DNA of 64,000 bases from Chitinimonas arctica (GTDB lineage: Bacteria > Pseudomonadota > Gammaproteobacteria > Burkholderiales > Chitinimonadaceae). Of the stretch, positions 52,734 to 61,428 are shown piece by piece (the stretch's first letter is position 1; each line of letters opens with the position of its first letter). Location: positions 2,480,001 through 2,544,000 of the forward strand of contig NZ_CP041730.1 of assembly GCF_007431345.1 (NCBI RefSeq). The letters are read 5' to 3'. The notes under the pieces are model-generated. The model was not told the origin of the DNA. It saw only the letters and a program-made list of their open reading frames with translations, and did not search any database. The position numbers and the translations under genes were made by a program.

Positions 52734-53114
52734 TCAGAAATGGTTCAGTACGATGCCCCAGATAATGGCCATATTGACCAGGCTGGCCAATTGCGCGGCG
52801 CTGCCCAGGTCCTTGGCCCGCTTGGCCAGGAGGTGGTGATCGAGCGAGGTATGGTCGACGGCGGCTTCGATGGCCGAATTGATCAGCTCCACCACGATGC
52901 TGAGAAAATGGGCAAAGACGATCAGTGCCCGGCCCCAGGGCGGCAAGGGCAGCCATAGCGCCAGCCCGATGCCTGCAATGGCCAGCAGGCAGATCTGGCG
53001 GAAAGCCGATTCATGCAGCCAGGCGGCCTTGAAGCCATCGATGGAATAGCCGGTGGCGTTGATCAACCGCTGCAGGCCTGTCTTGCCCTTGAAGGGGCTC
53101 TCTGCGTTATTCAT
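52734..53114 (-). CDS. dgkA: Diacylglycerol kinase
   Basis: DgkA phosphorylates diacylglycerol released by membrane-derived oligosaccharide or LPS modification. The 126-residue protein has three membrane helices and the family motifs FRQICLLAIAGIGLALWLP, VVELINSAIEAAVD (catalytic Glu) and LAKRAKDLGSAAQLASL. ATG53114 was chosen because AGGAG lies ten bases upstream; the open frame extends further but lacks family sequence. Confidence 0.95.
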   Translation of the reverse strand: MNNAESPFKGKTGLQRLINATGYSIDGFKAAWLHESAFRQICLLAIAGIGLALWLPLPPWGRALIVFAHFLSIVVELINSAIEAAVDHTSLDHHLLAKRAKDLGSAAQLASLVNMAIIWGIVLNHF

Positions 53115-53212
53115 TTGCTGCGCTCCTGTTCGTCTGGGCCGGAGGATACCAAACAGTCGCGCCGCGCAGGCAGCGCAAGCACAGCTTGCAGCGGGTAGAT
53201 GACAGGCAGATT

Positions 53213-53247
53213 GGCTCGCCTCGCGGATGCGCTTCGCGAGGCGAGCC
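53213..53247. terminator. Strong hairpin between dgkA and fadH
   Basis: A perfect 13-base-pair stem (53213-53225 with 53235-53247) has a nine-base loop. It lies 22 bases downstream of the fadH stop on the minus strand. A TTT follows only on the plus side, so termination of fadH would be imperfect or Rho-assisted. Confidence 0.6.
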
Positions 53248-53268
53248 TTTAGCGGAATCGTTTCCGCG

Positions 53269-55296
53269 TCAGATTGCCGCCGCCAGACGCGAGCCCTGGT
53301 CGATAGCGCGCTTGGCGTCCAGCTCGGCGGCCACGTCGGCGCCGCCGATACGGTGCACCGTCTTGCCTGCCGCTTGCAGGACCGACTCCAATTCACGCAA
53401 AGGCTCCTGGCCGGCGCAAATCACCACGTGATCCACCGGCAGCACCTGCGGCTGGCCCTTGACGGTGATATGCAGGCCGGCATCGTCGATCTTGTCGTAG
53501 CTGACGCCGGAGACCATCTCGACCTGCTTCATCTTCAGGCTTTGACGGTGGATCCAGCCGGTGGTCTTGCCCAGGCCATCGCCGACCTTGCTGGTCTTGC
53601 GCTGCAGTAGCCAGACCTTGCGGGGCGAGCCGTGCGGCTTGGCGCCCTGGCTGGCCAGTCCGCCTTTTTCCGTCAAGGTCTTGTCGATGCCCCATTCGCG
53701 CAGGAAGGCATCGGCGTCCAGGCTGGTGGGGGTACCTTCGTGGGTCAGGTATTCGGCGGTGTCGAAGCCGATACCGCCCGCGCCGATGATGGCCACGTTC
53801 TTGCCCACGGTTTTCTCATGGCGCAGTACGTCCAGGTAGCTCAAGACCTTGGGATGGTCGATGCCGGGGATATCCAGCCGGCGCGGCTGGATGCCGGTCG
53901 CCAGGATGACTTCGTCGTAGCCGCTCAGCGCGGCCGCGTCGGCGCGCTGGTTCAAGAGCACGCGCACGCCGCTCTGCTCCAGGCGACGGCGGTAGTAGCG
54001 CAGGGTTTCGTGGAACTCTTCCTTGCCCGGTACCTTCTTGGCGACATTGAACTGTCCACCGATCTCACCATTGGCCTCGAACAGGGTCACCTCATGGCCG
54101 CGCTCGGCGGCAATCGAGGCGAAGGCCATGCCGGCCGGGCCGGCGCCAACCACGGCCAGCTTCTTGGCGGCGGTGGTGGGGAGATAATTCAGCTCGGTTT
54201 CGTGGCAGGCGCGCGGATTGACCAGGCAGCTGGTCATCTTGGCTTGGAAGATATGGTCCAGACAGGCCTGGTTGCAGCCGATACAGGTATTGATATCGAG
54301 GGCACGGTCTTCGGCAGCCTTGTTGACCCAGTCCGGATCGGCCAGGAAGGGGCGGGCCATCGAAACCATATCGGCATCGCCGCGAGCCAGTACTTCTTCG
54401 GCGACCTCCGGCATATTGATGCGGTTGGTGGTCACCAAGGGAATCCCCACGTGGCCCATCAGCTTCTTGGTCACCCAGGTAAAGCCGGCGCGCGGCACCA
54501 TGGTGGCGATGGTGGGAATGCGCGCTTCATGCCAGCCGATGCCGGTATTGATGATGGTGGTGCCGGCCGCTTCGACCGCCTTGGCCAACTGGATGGTTTC
54601 GTCCAGTACCGAGCCGTTGTCCACCAGGTCCAGCATGGACAGGCGATAGATGATGATGAATTCGCGGCCGACCCGCTCGCGCACCGCCTTGACGGTTTCG
54701 ACCGGGAAGCGGATGCGATTTTCAAAGCTGCCGCCCCAGCGGTCGGTGCGCTTATTGGTCTTGGCGGCGATGAACTGGTTGATCAGGTAGCCCTCGCTGC
54801 CCATGACTTCCACGCCGTCATAGCCGGCTTCCTTGGCCAGCTCGGCGCAACGGGCGAACTCGTCCATGGTTTGCAGGATCTGCTCGTCGGTCAGTTCCAG
54901 GGGTTCGTAGAAGGCGATCGGCGAGGTGATCGGGGAGGGCGCGACCGGCTTGGGCTGGAAGGAATAACGGCCGGTATGCAGGATCTGCAGGCAGATCTTT
55001 CCGCCGGCGGCATGCACGGCATCGGTAACGATGCGGTGGTGGGCCACTTCGTCGGCGTTATGCAACATCGCACCGCCTTCGTACACGCGGCCCGCTTCAT
55101 TGGGCGCCACGCCGCCGGTCACGATCAGGCCTACGCCGCCGCGGGCGCGCTCGGCGTAGAAGGCCGCCATGCGTTCGAAACCATTGGGCGATTCTTCCAG
55201 GCCGGTGTGCATGGAACCCATCAGGACGCGGTTTTTCAAAGTCGTGAAGCCGAGGTCGAGCGGTTCCAGCAGTTTGGGGTAGCGTGCATGTGCCAT
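53269..55296 (-). CDS. fadH: NADPH-dependent 2,4-dienoyl-CoA reductase
   Basis: FadH reduces 2,4-dienoyl-CoA during beta-oxidation of unsaturated fatty acids. The 675-residue protein has the old-yellow-enzyme FMN barrel (LDLGFTTLKNRVLMGSMHTG), the [4Fe-4S] Cys set CIGCNQACLD and SCLVNPRAC, and a C-terminal FAD/NAD(P) domain (KLAVVGAGPAGMAFA, NVAIIGAGGIGFDTAEYL). GGAG precedes the ATG by about eight bases. It diverges from the indolepyruvate oxidoreductase gene over a 313-base region with two palindromes. Confidence 0.95.
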   Translation of the reverse strand: MAHARYPKLLEPLDLGFTTLKNRVLMGSMHTGLEESPNGFERMAAFYAERARGGVGLIVTGGVAPNEAGRVYEGGAMLHNADEVAHHRIVTDAVHAAGGKICLQILHTGRYSFQPKPVAPSPITSPIAFYEPLELTDEQILQTMDEFARCAELAKEAGYDGVEVMGSEGYLINQFIAAKTNKRTDRWGGSFENRIRFPVETVKAVRERVGREFIIIYRLSMLDLVDNGSVLDETIQLAKAVEAAGTTIINTGIGWHEARIPTIATMVPRAGFTWVTKKLMGHVGIPLVTTNRINMPEVAEEVLARGDADMVSMARPFLADPDWVNKAAEDRALDINTCIGCNQACLDHIFQAKMTSCLVNPRACHETELNYLPTTAAKKLAVVGAGPAGMAFASIAAERGHEVTLFEANGEIGGQFNVAKKVPGKEEFHETLRYYRRRLEQSGVRVLLNQRADAAALSGYDEVILATGIQPRRLDIPGIDHPKVLSYLDVLRHEKTVGKNVAIIGAGGIGFDTAEYLTHEGTPTSLDADAFLREWGIDKTLTEKGGLASQGAKPHGSPRKVWLLQRKTSKVGDGLGKTTGWIHRQSLKMKQVEMVSGVSYDKIDDAGLHITVKGQPQVLPVDHVVICAGQEPLRELESVLQAAGKTVHRIGGADVAAELDAKRAIDQGSRLAAAI

Positions 55297-55383
55297 TTTT
55301 GTCTCCGGGACGGTGTTGTCGCCAATCTTGGCGCTATTTACAGACAGTCTAAGGTGTATCGATAAGTACTTGAGCGAAAAGAT

Positions 55384-55401
55384 ACTTACTAATCAGTAAG
55401 T
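55384..55401. promoter_or_regulatory. Operator candidate with TetR-type symmetry
   Basis: ACTTACT-AATC-AGTAAGT, a perfect inverted repeat of seven-base arms with a four-base centre. The form is common for TetR-family repressors of fatty-acid and acyl-CoA genes. It lies 83 bases upstream of the fadH start. Confidence 0.6.
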
Positions 55402-55440
55402 AGTCAATCGAGCGCTTGCTAAGCTTGGCAAATTGTTTGA

Positions 55441-55456
55441 TTGACGTTAACGTCAA
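55441..55456. promoter_or_regulatory. Perfect 16-bp palindrome, LiuR-like operator candidate
   Basis: TTGACGTTAACGTCAA is perfectly self-complementary and resembles, from memory, sites of the MerR-family regulator LiuR, which controls branched-chain amino acid degradation in proteobacteria. The regulator gene is not in the window, so the assignment is inference. Confidence 0.55.
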
Positions 55457-55609
55457 ACAAGTCGAGCATTTGCTCAAGAAAGCGCCTAGAATGCGCGCGC
55501 ACCGGCGGCCGAAAACCGCCCGAACTTCGGGCAGCCACAAGCTAAAACGAAGATAGCCACGACCGCTGCCTAATCGAGCGGCGGCCTTCAGCCAAAGAAG
55601 GAGAGACCT

Positions 55610-58600
55610 ATGGGAAATCTCATTTCCCTGAATGACAAGTACGCCCTGGCATCCGGCCGTGCGTTCATGACCGGCACGCAGGCGCTGGTGCGTTTGCCGA
55701 TGTTGCAACATCAGCGCGATCAGGCGGCCGGGCTCAATACCGCCGGCTTTATCTCGGGTTATCGTGGCTCGCCGCTGGGTGGCCTGGACCAGGAACTGGC
55801 GCGTGCCAGGAAATACCTGGATCCGCATAACGTCGTCTTCCTTCCCGGTGTCAACGAAGACCTGGGCGCGACCGCCGTCTGGGGTTCCCAGCAGGTCGGC
55901 CTGTTCCCCGGCGCAAAATACGAAGGCGTGTTCGCCATGTGGTACGGCAAGGGACCCGGCGTGGACCGCTCGGGCGACGTGATCCGCCACGGCAATGCGG
56001 CCGGCTCCTCGGCCTTGGGCGGCGTATTGCTGATCGCCGGCGATGACCATGCCGCCAAGTCCTCCACCCTGCCGCACCAGACCGACCACGCCTTCGATGC
56101 CTTTATGGTGCCGGTGTTGAACCCGGCCGGCGTGCAGGAGTTCCTCGACTTCGGTATCCATGGCTGGGCCATGAGCCGCTATTCCGGCTGCTGGGTCACG
56201 CTCAAGGCGATTTCCGATACGGTGGAATCGTCCGCCATCGTCGATATCGATCCGAACCGGGTGCAGCCGGTACTGCCCGCCGATTTCAATATGCCGGATG
56301 GCGGCCTCAATATCCGCTGGCCCGATCCACCGCTGGTGCAGGAAGAACGCCTGCTGCATCACAAGCTGTACGCCGTGCTGGCCTATGTACGGGCCAATAA
56401 GCTCAATCGCATCGTGGTCGACTCGCCCAAGCCGCGCCTGGGCATCATGACTTCGGGCAAGAGCTATCTCGATGTCATGCAAGCGCTGGACGACCTGGGC
56501 ATTGACGAAAAGCTGGCGGCCGATATCGGTCTGCGCATCTTCAAGGTGGGCCTGACCTGGCCGCTGGAGTCCGAGGGCACCCACGCCTTCGCCGAAGGCC
56601 TCGACGAGATCCTGGTGGTGGAAGAAAAGCGCCAGGTGCTGGAGTACCAGCTGAAGGAACAGCTCTACAACTGGCAGGAAGCCGTGCGCCCGCGCGTGAT
56701 CGGCAAGTTCGACGAGAAGGGCGAGTGGACCCTGCCGGAAGGCAACTGGCTGCTGCCGGCCGCCGGCGAATTGACGCCGGCCATGATCGCCCGGGTGATC
56801 GCCGGCCGTATCGCCCGTTTCTATACCAGTCCGGTGATCGAAGAGCGCCTGAACTTCCTGGATGAAAAGGAAAACGCGCTGAAGAAGCCGCGCGACATCA
56901 TCCTGCGCCAGCCGTACTTTTGCTCGGGCTGTCCGCACAATACCTCGACCAAGCTGCCGGAAGGTTCGCTGGCGCTGGCCGGTATCGGCTGCCACTACAT
57001 GGCCATGTGGGTGACGCCGGGTACCAAGATGTTCAGCCAGATGGGCGGCGAAGGGGTCACCTGGGCCGGTATCCAGCCGTTTACCGACACCAAGCATATG
57101 TTCGTCAACCTGGGCGACGGCACCTACTTCCACTCCGGCATCCTGGCCATCCGCCAGGCCGTGGCCGCCAAGCTCAATATCACCTACAAGCTGCTGTACA
57201 ACGATGCCGTTGCGATGACGGGCGGCCAATCGGTGGATGGCACCTTGACGGTACCGATGCTGACGCGCCAGCTGGAAGCGGAGGGCGTCAACAAGATCGT
57301 CATCACCAGCGACGAACCGGAAAAATACAAGGGCGTCACCGGCTTGGCGGCGGGTATCACCATCCATCACCGCGATGAGTTGGACCGCATCCAGCGCGAA
57401 CTGCGCGAGCTTCCCGGCGTCACCATCCTGATTCATGACCAGACTTGCGCGGCGGAGAAGCGTCGCCGTCGCAAACGCGGCAAAATGATCGATCCACCGC
57501 GCCGGGTGGTGATCAATGAGCGGGTTTGCGAAGGTTGCGGCGATTGCAGCAAGCAATCGAACTGCCTGTCGGTCATCCCGATGGAAACCGAGTACGGCCG
57601 CAAGCGCAAGATCGACCAGTCCAGCTGCAACAAGGACTTCAGCTGCCTGAAGGGTTACTGCCCCAGCTTCGTCACACTGGAAGGCGATGCCAAGCCCAAG
57701 CGCTCCAAGCGCGGCGCGGATGCCTATGCCGGCTTGCCGTCCCTGGCTGAACCGACCCTTCCCGCGCTGGATCATCCCTGGAGCGTGCTGGTCACGGGCG
57801 TGGGCGGTACCGGCGTGGTGACCATCGGCGGTGTACTGGGCATGGCGGCGCGGATCGACGAGATCGGCGCCACCGTGCTGGACCAGACCGGCCTGGCGCA
57901 AAAGGGCGGTGCGGTGACCACCCATCTGCGCTTTGCGCGCGAGCAGGACAAGCTGTACGCCGTCCGCATCGCCGCCGGCGACGCCAATGTGGTGCTGGGT
58001 TGCGATATGGTGGTGACCGCCACCAACGATTGCCTGGCCAAGATGCGTCCTGGCTTCACCCATGCGCTGCTCAACGGCTATGAAGCCAGCACCGGCGACT
58101 TCACCAAGAATCCGGACATGAAGTTCCCGGCCCATTCGATGTTGAACACGGTACGGCAGGCGGTCGGCGACAGCCATTTCGACCAGGTCGACGCCACCCA
58201 GATTGCCACCGCGCTGATGGGCGATTCGATCGCCACCAATATGTTCATGCTGGGTTTCGCCTGGCAAAAGGGGCTGATCCCGGTGACGGGCGAGTCCATC
58301 ATGCAGGCCATCGAGTTGAACGGCGCCGCCGTGCAGATGAACCAGCAGGCCTTTGTCTGGGGACGCCATGCCGCGGTGGACCGCATCATGGTGGAAAAAA
58401 TCGCCTTCCCGCAGGTGCAGGCGAGTATTCGCCTGGCCAACCAGACCCTGGACGAGTTTATCGCCCGCCGGGTAGCCGACCTGACGCAGTACCAGGACGC
58501 CGCCTATGCCGCCCGCTACAGCACGGTACTGGAAAAGGTGCGCCTGGCCGAACGCCGCGCCGCGCCGGAATCGGAACTGCTGACCTGGGCGGTGGCCCGC

Positions 58601-59122
58601 GCCTACTTCAAGGTGCTGGCCTACAAGGACGAGTACGAAGTTGCCCGTCTGTTTACCGACGGCGAATTCCAGAAGCAGCTGGCCGAGCAGTTCGACGGCA
58701 GCTATACGCTCAACTTCAGTCTGGGGCCGACCTGGCTGCAGTGGCTGGCAAAGAACGGCCAGGCCAAGAAATTCCGGCTGGGCAGTTGGGTCATGGGCGC
58801 GTTCAAGCTGCTGGCCGGCATGAAGGGCCTGCGCGGCGGCGCCTTGGACGTATTCGGTTATGCCGAGGACCGTAAGATGGAACGCCGCCTGATCGACGAG
58901 TTCGAGCAAGGCCTGGAAATCCTGCTGGCCGGCCTGAGCGGCGACAAGCTGGCACAGGCGGCGGAAATCGTCGGCTTGATCCAGCTGGTACGCGGCTACG
59001 GCCATATCAAGCTGGCCAATTACGCCTCGGTGAAGCGTGATTGGGACGGCAAGCTCAAGTCCTACCAGAGCGTCGTCATTCCCTTGGTCGCTGCAGCCAA
59101 GCCGGCACCGGTTCGGCTGTAA
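55610..59122 (+). CDS. Indolepyruvate ferredoxin oxidoreductase, fused single-chain form
   Basis: This 1170-residue enzyme oxidatively decarboxylates arylpyruvates or branched 2-oxoacids to acyl-CoA. It combines the parts of IorA and IorB. The N-terminal half has the ThDP/CoA domains (FISGYRGSPLGGLDQEL; CSGCPHNTSTKLPEGS; MGGEGVTWAG). A Cys-rich iron-sulfur segment follows (RVCEGCGDCSKQSNCLS and SSCNKDFSCLKGYCPSF). The gamma-type domain comes next (LVTGVGGTGVVTIGGVLGMAA), and a C-terminal DUF6537-type region ends the protein. AAGGAGAG precedes the ATG. Its divergent partner fadH and the LiuR-like palindrome suggest a role in amino-acid or fatty-acid catabolism. No mutation is visible. Confidence 0.95.
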   Translation: MGNLISLNDKYALASGRAFMTGTQALVRLPMLQHQRDQAAGLNTAGFISGYRGSPLGGLDQELARARKYLDPHNVVFLPGVNEDLGATAVWGSQQVGLFPGAKYEGVFAMWYGKGPGVDRSGDVIRHGNAAGSSALGGVLLIAGDDHAAKSSTLPHQTDHAFDAFMVPVLNPAGVQEFLDFGIHGWAMSRYSGCWVTLKAISDTVESSAIVDIDPNRVQPVLPADFNMPDGGLNIRWPDPPLVQEERLLHHKLYAVLAYVRANKLNRIVVDSPKPRLGIMTSGKSYLDVMQALDDLGIDEKLAADIGLRIFKVGLTWPLESEGTHAFAEGLDEILVVEEKRQVLEYQLKEQLYNWQEAVRPRVIGKFDEKGEWTLPEGNWLLPAAGELTPAMIARVIAGRIARFYTSPVIEERLNFLDEKENALKKPRDIILRQPYFCSGCPHNTSTKLPEGSLALAGIGCHYMAMWVTPGTKMFSQMGGEGVTWAGIQPFTDTKHMFVNLGDGTYFHSGILAIRQAVAAKLNITYKLLYNDAVAMTGGQSVDGTLTVPMLTRQLEAEGVNKIVITSDEPEKYKGVTGLAAGITIHHRDELDRIQRELRELPGVTILIHDQTCAAEKRRRRKRGKMIDPPRRVVINERVCEGCGDCSKQSNCLSVIPMETEYGRKRKIDQSSCNKDFSCLKGYCPSFVTLEGDAKPKRSKRGADAYAGLPSLAEPTLPALDHPWSVLVTGVGGTGVVTIGGVLGMAARIDEIGATVLDQTGLAQKGGAVTTHLRFAREQDKLYAVRIAAGDANVVLGCDMVVTATNDCLAKMRPGFTHALLNGYEASTGDFTKNPDMKFPAHSMLNTVRQAVGDSHFDQVDATQIATALMGDSIATNMFMLGFAWQKGLIPVTGESIMQAIELNGAAVQMNQQAFVWGRHAAVDRIMVEKIAFPQVQASIRLANQTLDEFIARRVADLTQYQDAAYAARYSTVLEKVRLAERRAAPESELLTWAVARAYFKVLAYKDEYEVARLFTDGEFQKQLAEQFDGSYTLNFSLGPTWLQWLAKNGQAKKFRLGSWVMGAFKLLAGMKGLRGGALDVFGYAEDRKMERRLIDEFEQGLEILLAGLSGDKLAQAAEIVGLIQLVRGYGHIKLANYASVKRDWDGKLKSYQSVVIPLVAAAKPAPVRL

Positions 59123-59130
59123 GCGGGCGC

Positions 59131-59169
59131 AAAAAAACCGGCGTCACCTTAGGGTGGCGCCGGTTTTTT
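59131..59169 (+). terminator. Bidirectional rho-independent terminator
   Basis: AAAAAACCGGCG (59132-59143) pairs with CGCCGGTTTTTT (59158-59169), and inner CACC/GGTG extends the stem. A-tract and T-tract on the two sides make it work for the plus-strand oxidoreductase and for the convergent DinB gene. Confidence 0.93.
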
Positions 59170-59183
59170 CATTTCCGGCTTAC

Positions 59184-59720
59184 TTAGCCAGCCGCCGAAA
59201 AGCGTGAATTGGCCAGGCTGTCCTGCATATCGCGCCGGTAGTAGATAAAGTCCATCTCGGGGATGGGCGCGCCCAGCTTGGTGGCGATGGCGGCGATCTG
59301 GCCACGGTGATGGGCATAGTGGGTGGCGAAGTGGGTCAGGACATCGTGCACCCAGTTCACATGTTCCATGCCCGAACCGGAATGGAAATGCAGCTCCCCT
59401 TCAAAGAACTCGGGGGGCTGTGCCTGCAGCCAGTGCTGGGTATGGCGCACCGTTTGCCTGAGCGCCTGCTTCAGTTCGCGCCATTCCTCGTGCAATTGCT
59501 GGTCCGAGCGCGATTCCTGCGCTTCGCCCTTGAGACGGCCGAACCAAAGCTGATTGTTCACCAGGAGATGGTTGGCGGTGCCATGGATGCTTTTGAAGAA
59601 CAGCCCCTCATCGCGCTTGCGTGCTTCATCCGACAGCTTATCCAGGCACTCGAATAGTTTGTCGTTGGCCCAGTGCTGGTAGTCGACTAGGTACAGGAAG
59701 TGGTTTTTCCACGTGATCAT
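59184..59720 (-). CDS. DinB family protein
   Basis: The 178-residue four-helix protein carries the DinB metal-binding His residues: one in the FFKSIHGTANHLLVNNQLWF segment and two in THFATHYAHHRGQIAAIATKL. It opens with FLYLVDYQHWANDKLFECL. Members are metal-dependent transferases, often linked to bacillithiol-like or stress functions; the substrate here is unknown. ATG59720 was chosen since GGAG lies just upstream; the frame is open to 59807. Confidence 0.92.
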   Translation of the reverse strand: MITWKNHFLYLVDYQHWANDKLFECLDKLSDEARKRDEGLFFKSIHGTANHLLVNNQLWFGRLKGEAQESRSDQQLHEEWRELKQALRQTVRHTQHWLQAQPPEFFEGELHFHSGSGMEHVNWVHDVLTHFATHYAHHRGQIAAIATKLGAPIPEMDFIYYRRDMQDSLANSRFSAAG

Positions 59721-59806
59721 GGCTGGCTCCTCAAGGCGTCCTCTGGAGCTTAGGCGGGGATGGCTGCTTCCGCCAGGGCCGGCCGGCTGCTGGAAGCCGC
59801 CATCCA

Positions 59807-60310
59807 TCAGGCTTCCTTCAGCTTTTCCTCGATCAGGGCGTGCAATTGGGCGAAGTCCGGTTCGCCCAGGTAGCGTTGCACGATGCGGCCGCGCTTGTCG
59901 ATCAGCAGCGTGGTGGGCGTCAGCTTCACGTCGCCATACTGGCGGGCCAGGTTGCCGTCCACATCCAATGCCACGAAAAAGGGCAGCTGCTTCTGCTCGG
60001 TATAGGCAGCCACGTATTGGGGCGGGTCGTAGCTCATCGCCACCGCCACCGTTTCGAAGCCGCGGCTGGCGAATTTTTGGTGGGTTTCCACCAGCTTGGG
60101 CATTTCGGCCATGCAGCCGGTGCAGCTGGTGGCCCAGAAATTGACCAGCACCACCTTGCCCTGCAGGGCGGCCTGGCTGGTCTGCTGGCCCTTGATCGAG
60201 GTGTATTGCACGTTTGGCGCTTGTGCCTGGGCGGTGTTACCCACGTACAGGATGGTGCCGATGGCAACCGCCACGGCGGCGGCAATGCCGAATTTCAATA
60301 GCGGTTTCAT
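59807..60310 (-). CDS. TlpA/ResA-type thiol-disulfide oxidoreductase
   Basis: A 167-residue membrane-anchored periplasmic thioredoxin: N-terminal hydrophobic segment (FGIAAAVAVAIGTILYVG), then VVLVNFWATSCTGCMAEMPKL with the CTGC active site, then LTPTTLLIDKRG with the cis-Pro. It probably reduces apocytochrome c or other periplasmic disulfides. The Met at 60310 was chosen over the TTG at 60319. It lies 86 bases upstream of the DinB gene on the same strand. Confidence 0.92.
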   Translation of the reverse strand: MKPLLKFGIAAAVAVAIGTILYVGNTAQAQAPNVQYTSIKGQQTSQAALQGKVVLVNFWATSCTGCMAEMPKLVETHQKFASRGFETVAVAMSYDPPQYVAAYTEQKQLPFFVALDVDGNLARQYGDVKLTPTTLLIDKRGRIVQRYLGEPDFAQLHALIEEKLKEA

Positions 60311-60389
60311 GTGAAACAATCCCTCCTACGCGATAATGGATAGAGCAGGGCAAGCTGCTTAAGTTGCGCAAGGCGCTTATTGTATTGAT

Positions 60390-60419
60390 TTTCCGCGTTT
60401 TTCGCTGTGGCGGTATAAT
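60390..60419 (+). promoter_or_regulatory. Candidate sigma-70 promoter for ylqF
   Basis: A perfect TATAAT box at 60414-60419 lies 18 bases after a weak -35 TTTCCG (60390-60395). It is about 90 bases before the ylqF ATG, which supports the start at 60511 rather than the longer open frame from 60364. Confidence 0.6.
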
Positions 60420-60510
60420 CCACGCCCCTTTCATTCCCCCGCCCCCCCAAGCTGTGCCGGGCTGGGGATGCGCCGCAGGCGCTCACAGACGATTCGAGAC
60501 GAGTATACCC

Positions 60511-61428
60511 ATGGCGATCCAATGGTTCCCCGGCCATATGAACAAGGCGAAGAAGCAGATCGCCGAGACCATGGCCAAGGTGGACATGGTCATCGAAGTG
60601 CTCGACGCGCGTCTGCCTCGCATCACTACCAATCCGCTGATCAACGAGCTGCGCCTCCATCGCCAGCGGCCCACCTTGAAGATCCTGAACAAGGCGGACC
60701 TGGCCGATCCGAACGTGACCGCCGCCTGGGTCCAGCATTTCCGGCAGGAGCCGGACAGCGCGGTGATCACCTTGGACGAGGCGGGCAAGCTGCGCGATAC
60801 CGCCAAGGTGCTGGCGCTCTGCAAGCAATTGGTGCCGCACCGCATCGGTGGCGAAAAGCCGGTGCGGGCGATGATCCTGGGCGTCCCGAACGTCGGCAAA
60901 TCGACCCTGATCAATGCCCTGGCCAAGCGCAAGCTGGCCCGGGTGGCCGATACGCCGGGCGTCACCCAGTCGCAGCAGCGCATCGAATTGCCGGAGGGCA
61001 CCATCCTGGTCGATACGCCCGGGATGATGTGGCCGAAGATCGCCTCCAACAACGACGGCTATAAGCTGGCCCTGTCCGGCACCATCGGCCGCAATGCCTT
61101 CGATGCGGTCGATGTGGCCTGGTATGCCATGGGCTGGATGGCGTTGCATTATCCGACGGTGATCGCCAGCCGTTATCGCCTGCCGGATATCAACGAGCCG
61201 GGCGACGTCCTGTTCGAACAAGCCGCCCGCGCACTCGGCTGCATGCTGCCGGGTAACCGTATCGATGCGCAAAAGGCGGCCGAACGTATCTTGACCGACT
61301 TCCGTGCGGCTACCCTGGGCAGGATTTCGCTGGAGCGGCCGGACGACAGCATGGATATGCAGCTGCATGAGCCGGAGGATGCCGGCCAGGCCCCGCTCGA
61401 TCTCGAACCGGATGACAGCGCCCCATGA
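60511..61428 (+). CDS. ylqF: Ribosome-assembly GTPase YlqF/RbgA family
   Basis: A 305-residue circularly permuted GTPase: the G4 motif NKADLADP (about residue 59) comes before G1 GVPNVGKST (about residue 129) and G3 DTPGMMWP. The N-terminus IQWFPGHMNKAKKQI is the family signature. In Bacillus RbgA matures the 50S subunit. ATG61425 of the next gene overlaps its stop (ATGA). Confidence 0.95.
   Translation: MAIQWFPGHMNKAKKQIAETMAKVDMVIEVLDARLPRITTNPLINELRLHRQRPTLKILNKADLADPNVTAAWVQHFRQEPDSAVITLDEAGKLRDTAKVLALCKQLVPHRIGGEKPVRAMILGVPNVGKSTLINALAKRKLARVADTPGVTQSQQRIELPEGTILVDTPGMMWPKIASNNDGYKLALSGTIGRNAFDAVDVAWYAMGWMALHYPTVIASRYRLPDINEPGDVLFEQAARALGCMLPGNRIDAQKAAERILTDFRAATLGRISLERPDDSMDMQLHEPEDAGQAPLDLEPDDSAP

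Larger units (their letters stand above)
55297..55609. promoter_or_regulatory. Divergent promoter region between fadH and the indolepyruvate oxidoreductase gene
   Basis: 313 bases with no gene. It contains two strong operator candidates, listed separately at 55384 and 55441. Around the second one, TTGTTTGA (55433-55440) and TCAAACAA (55453-55460) form an outer inverted repeat. No unambiguous -35/-10 boxes were found. Confidence 0.6.

Noticed and set aside
55349..59005. Minus-strand open frame of 1218 codons opposite the indolepyruvate oxidoreductase gene
   Set aside because: It mirrors the codon structure of a real GC-rich gene on the plus strand, is His/Gln/Gly-rich without any domain, and has no ribosome binding site. 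It is an antisense shadow.
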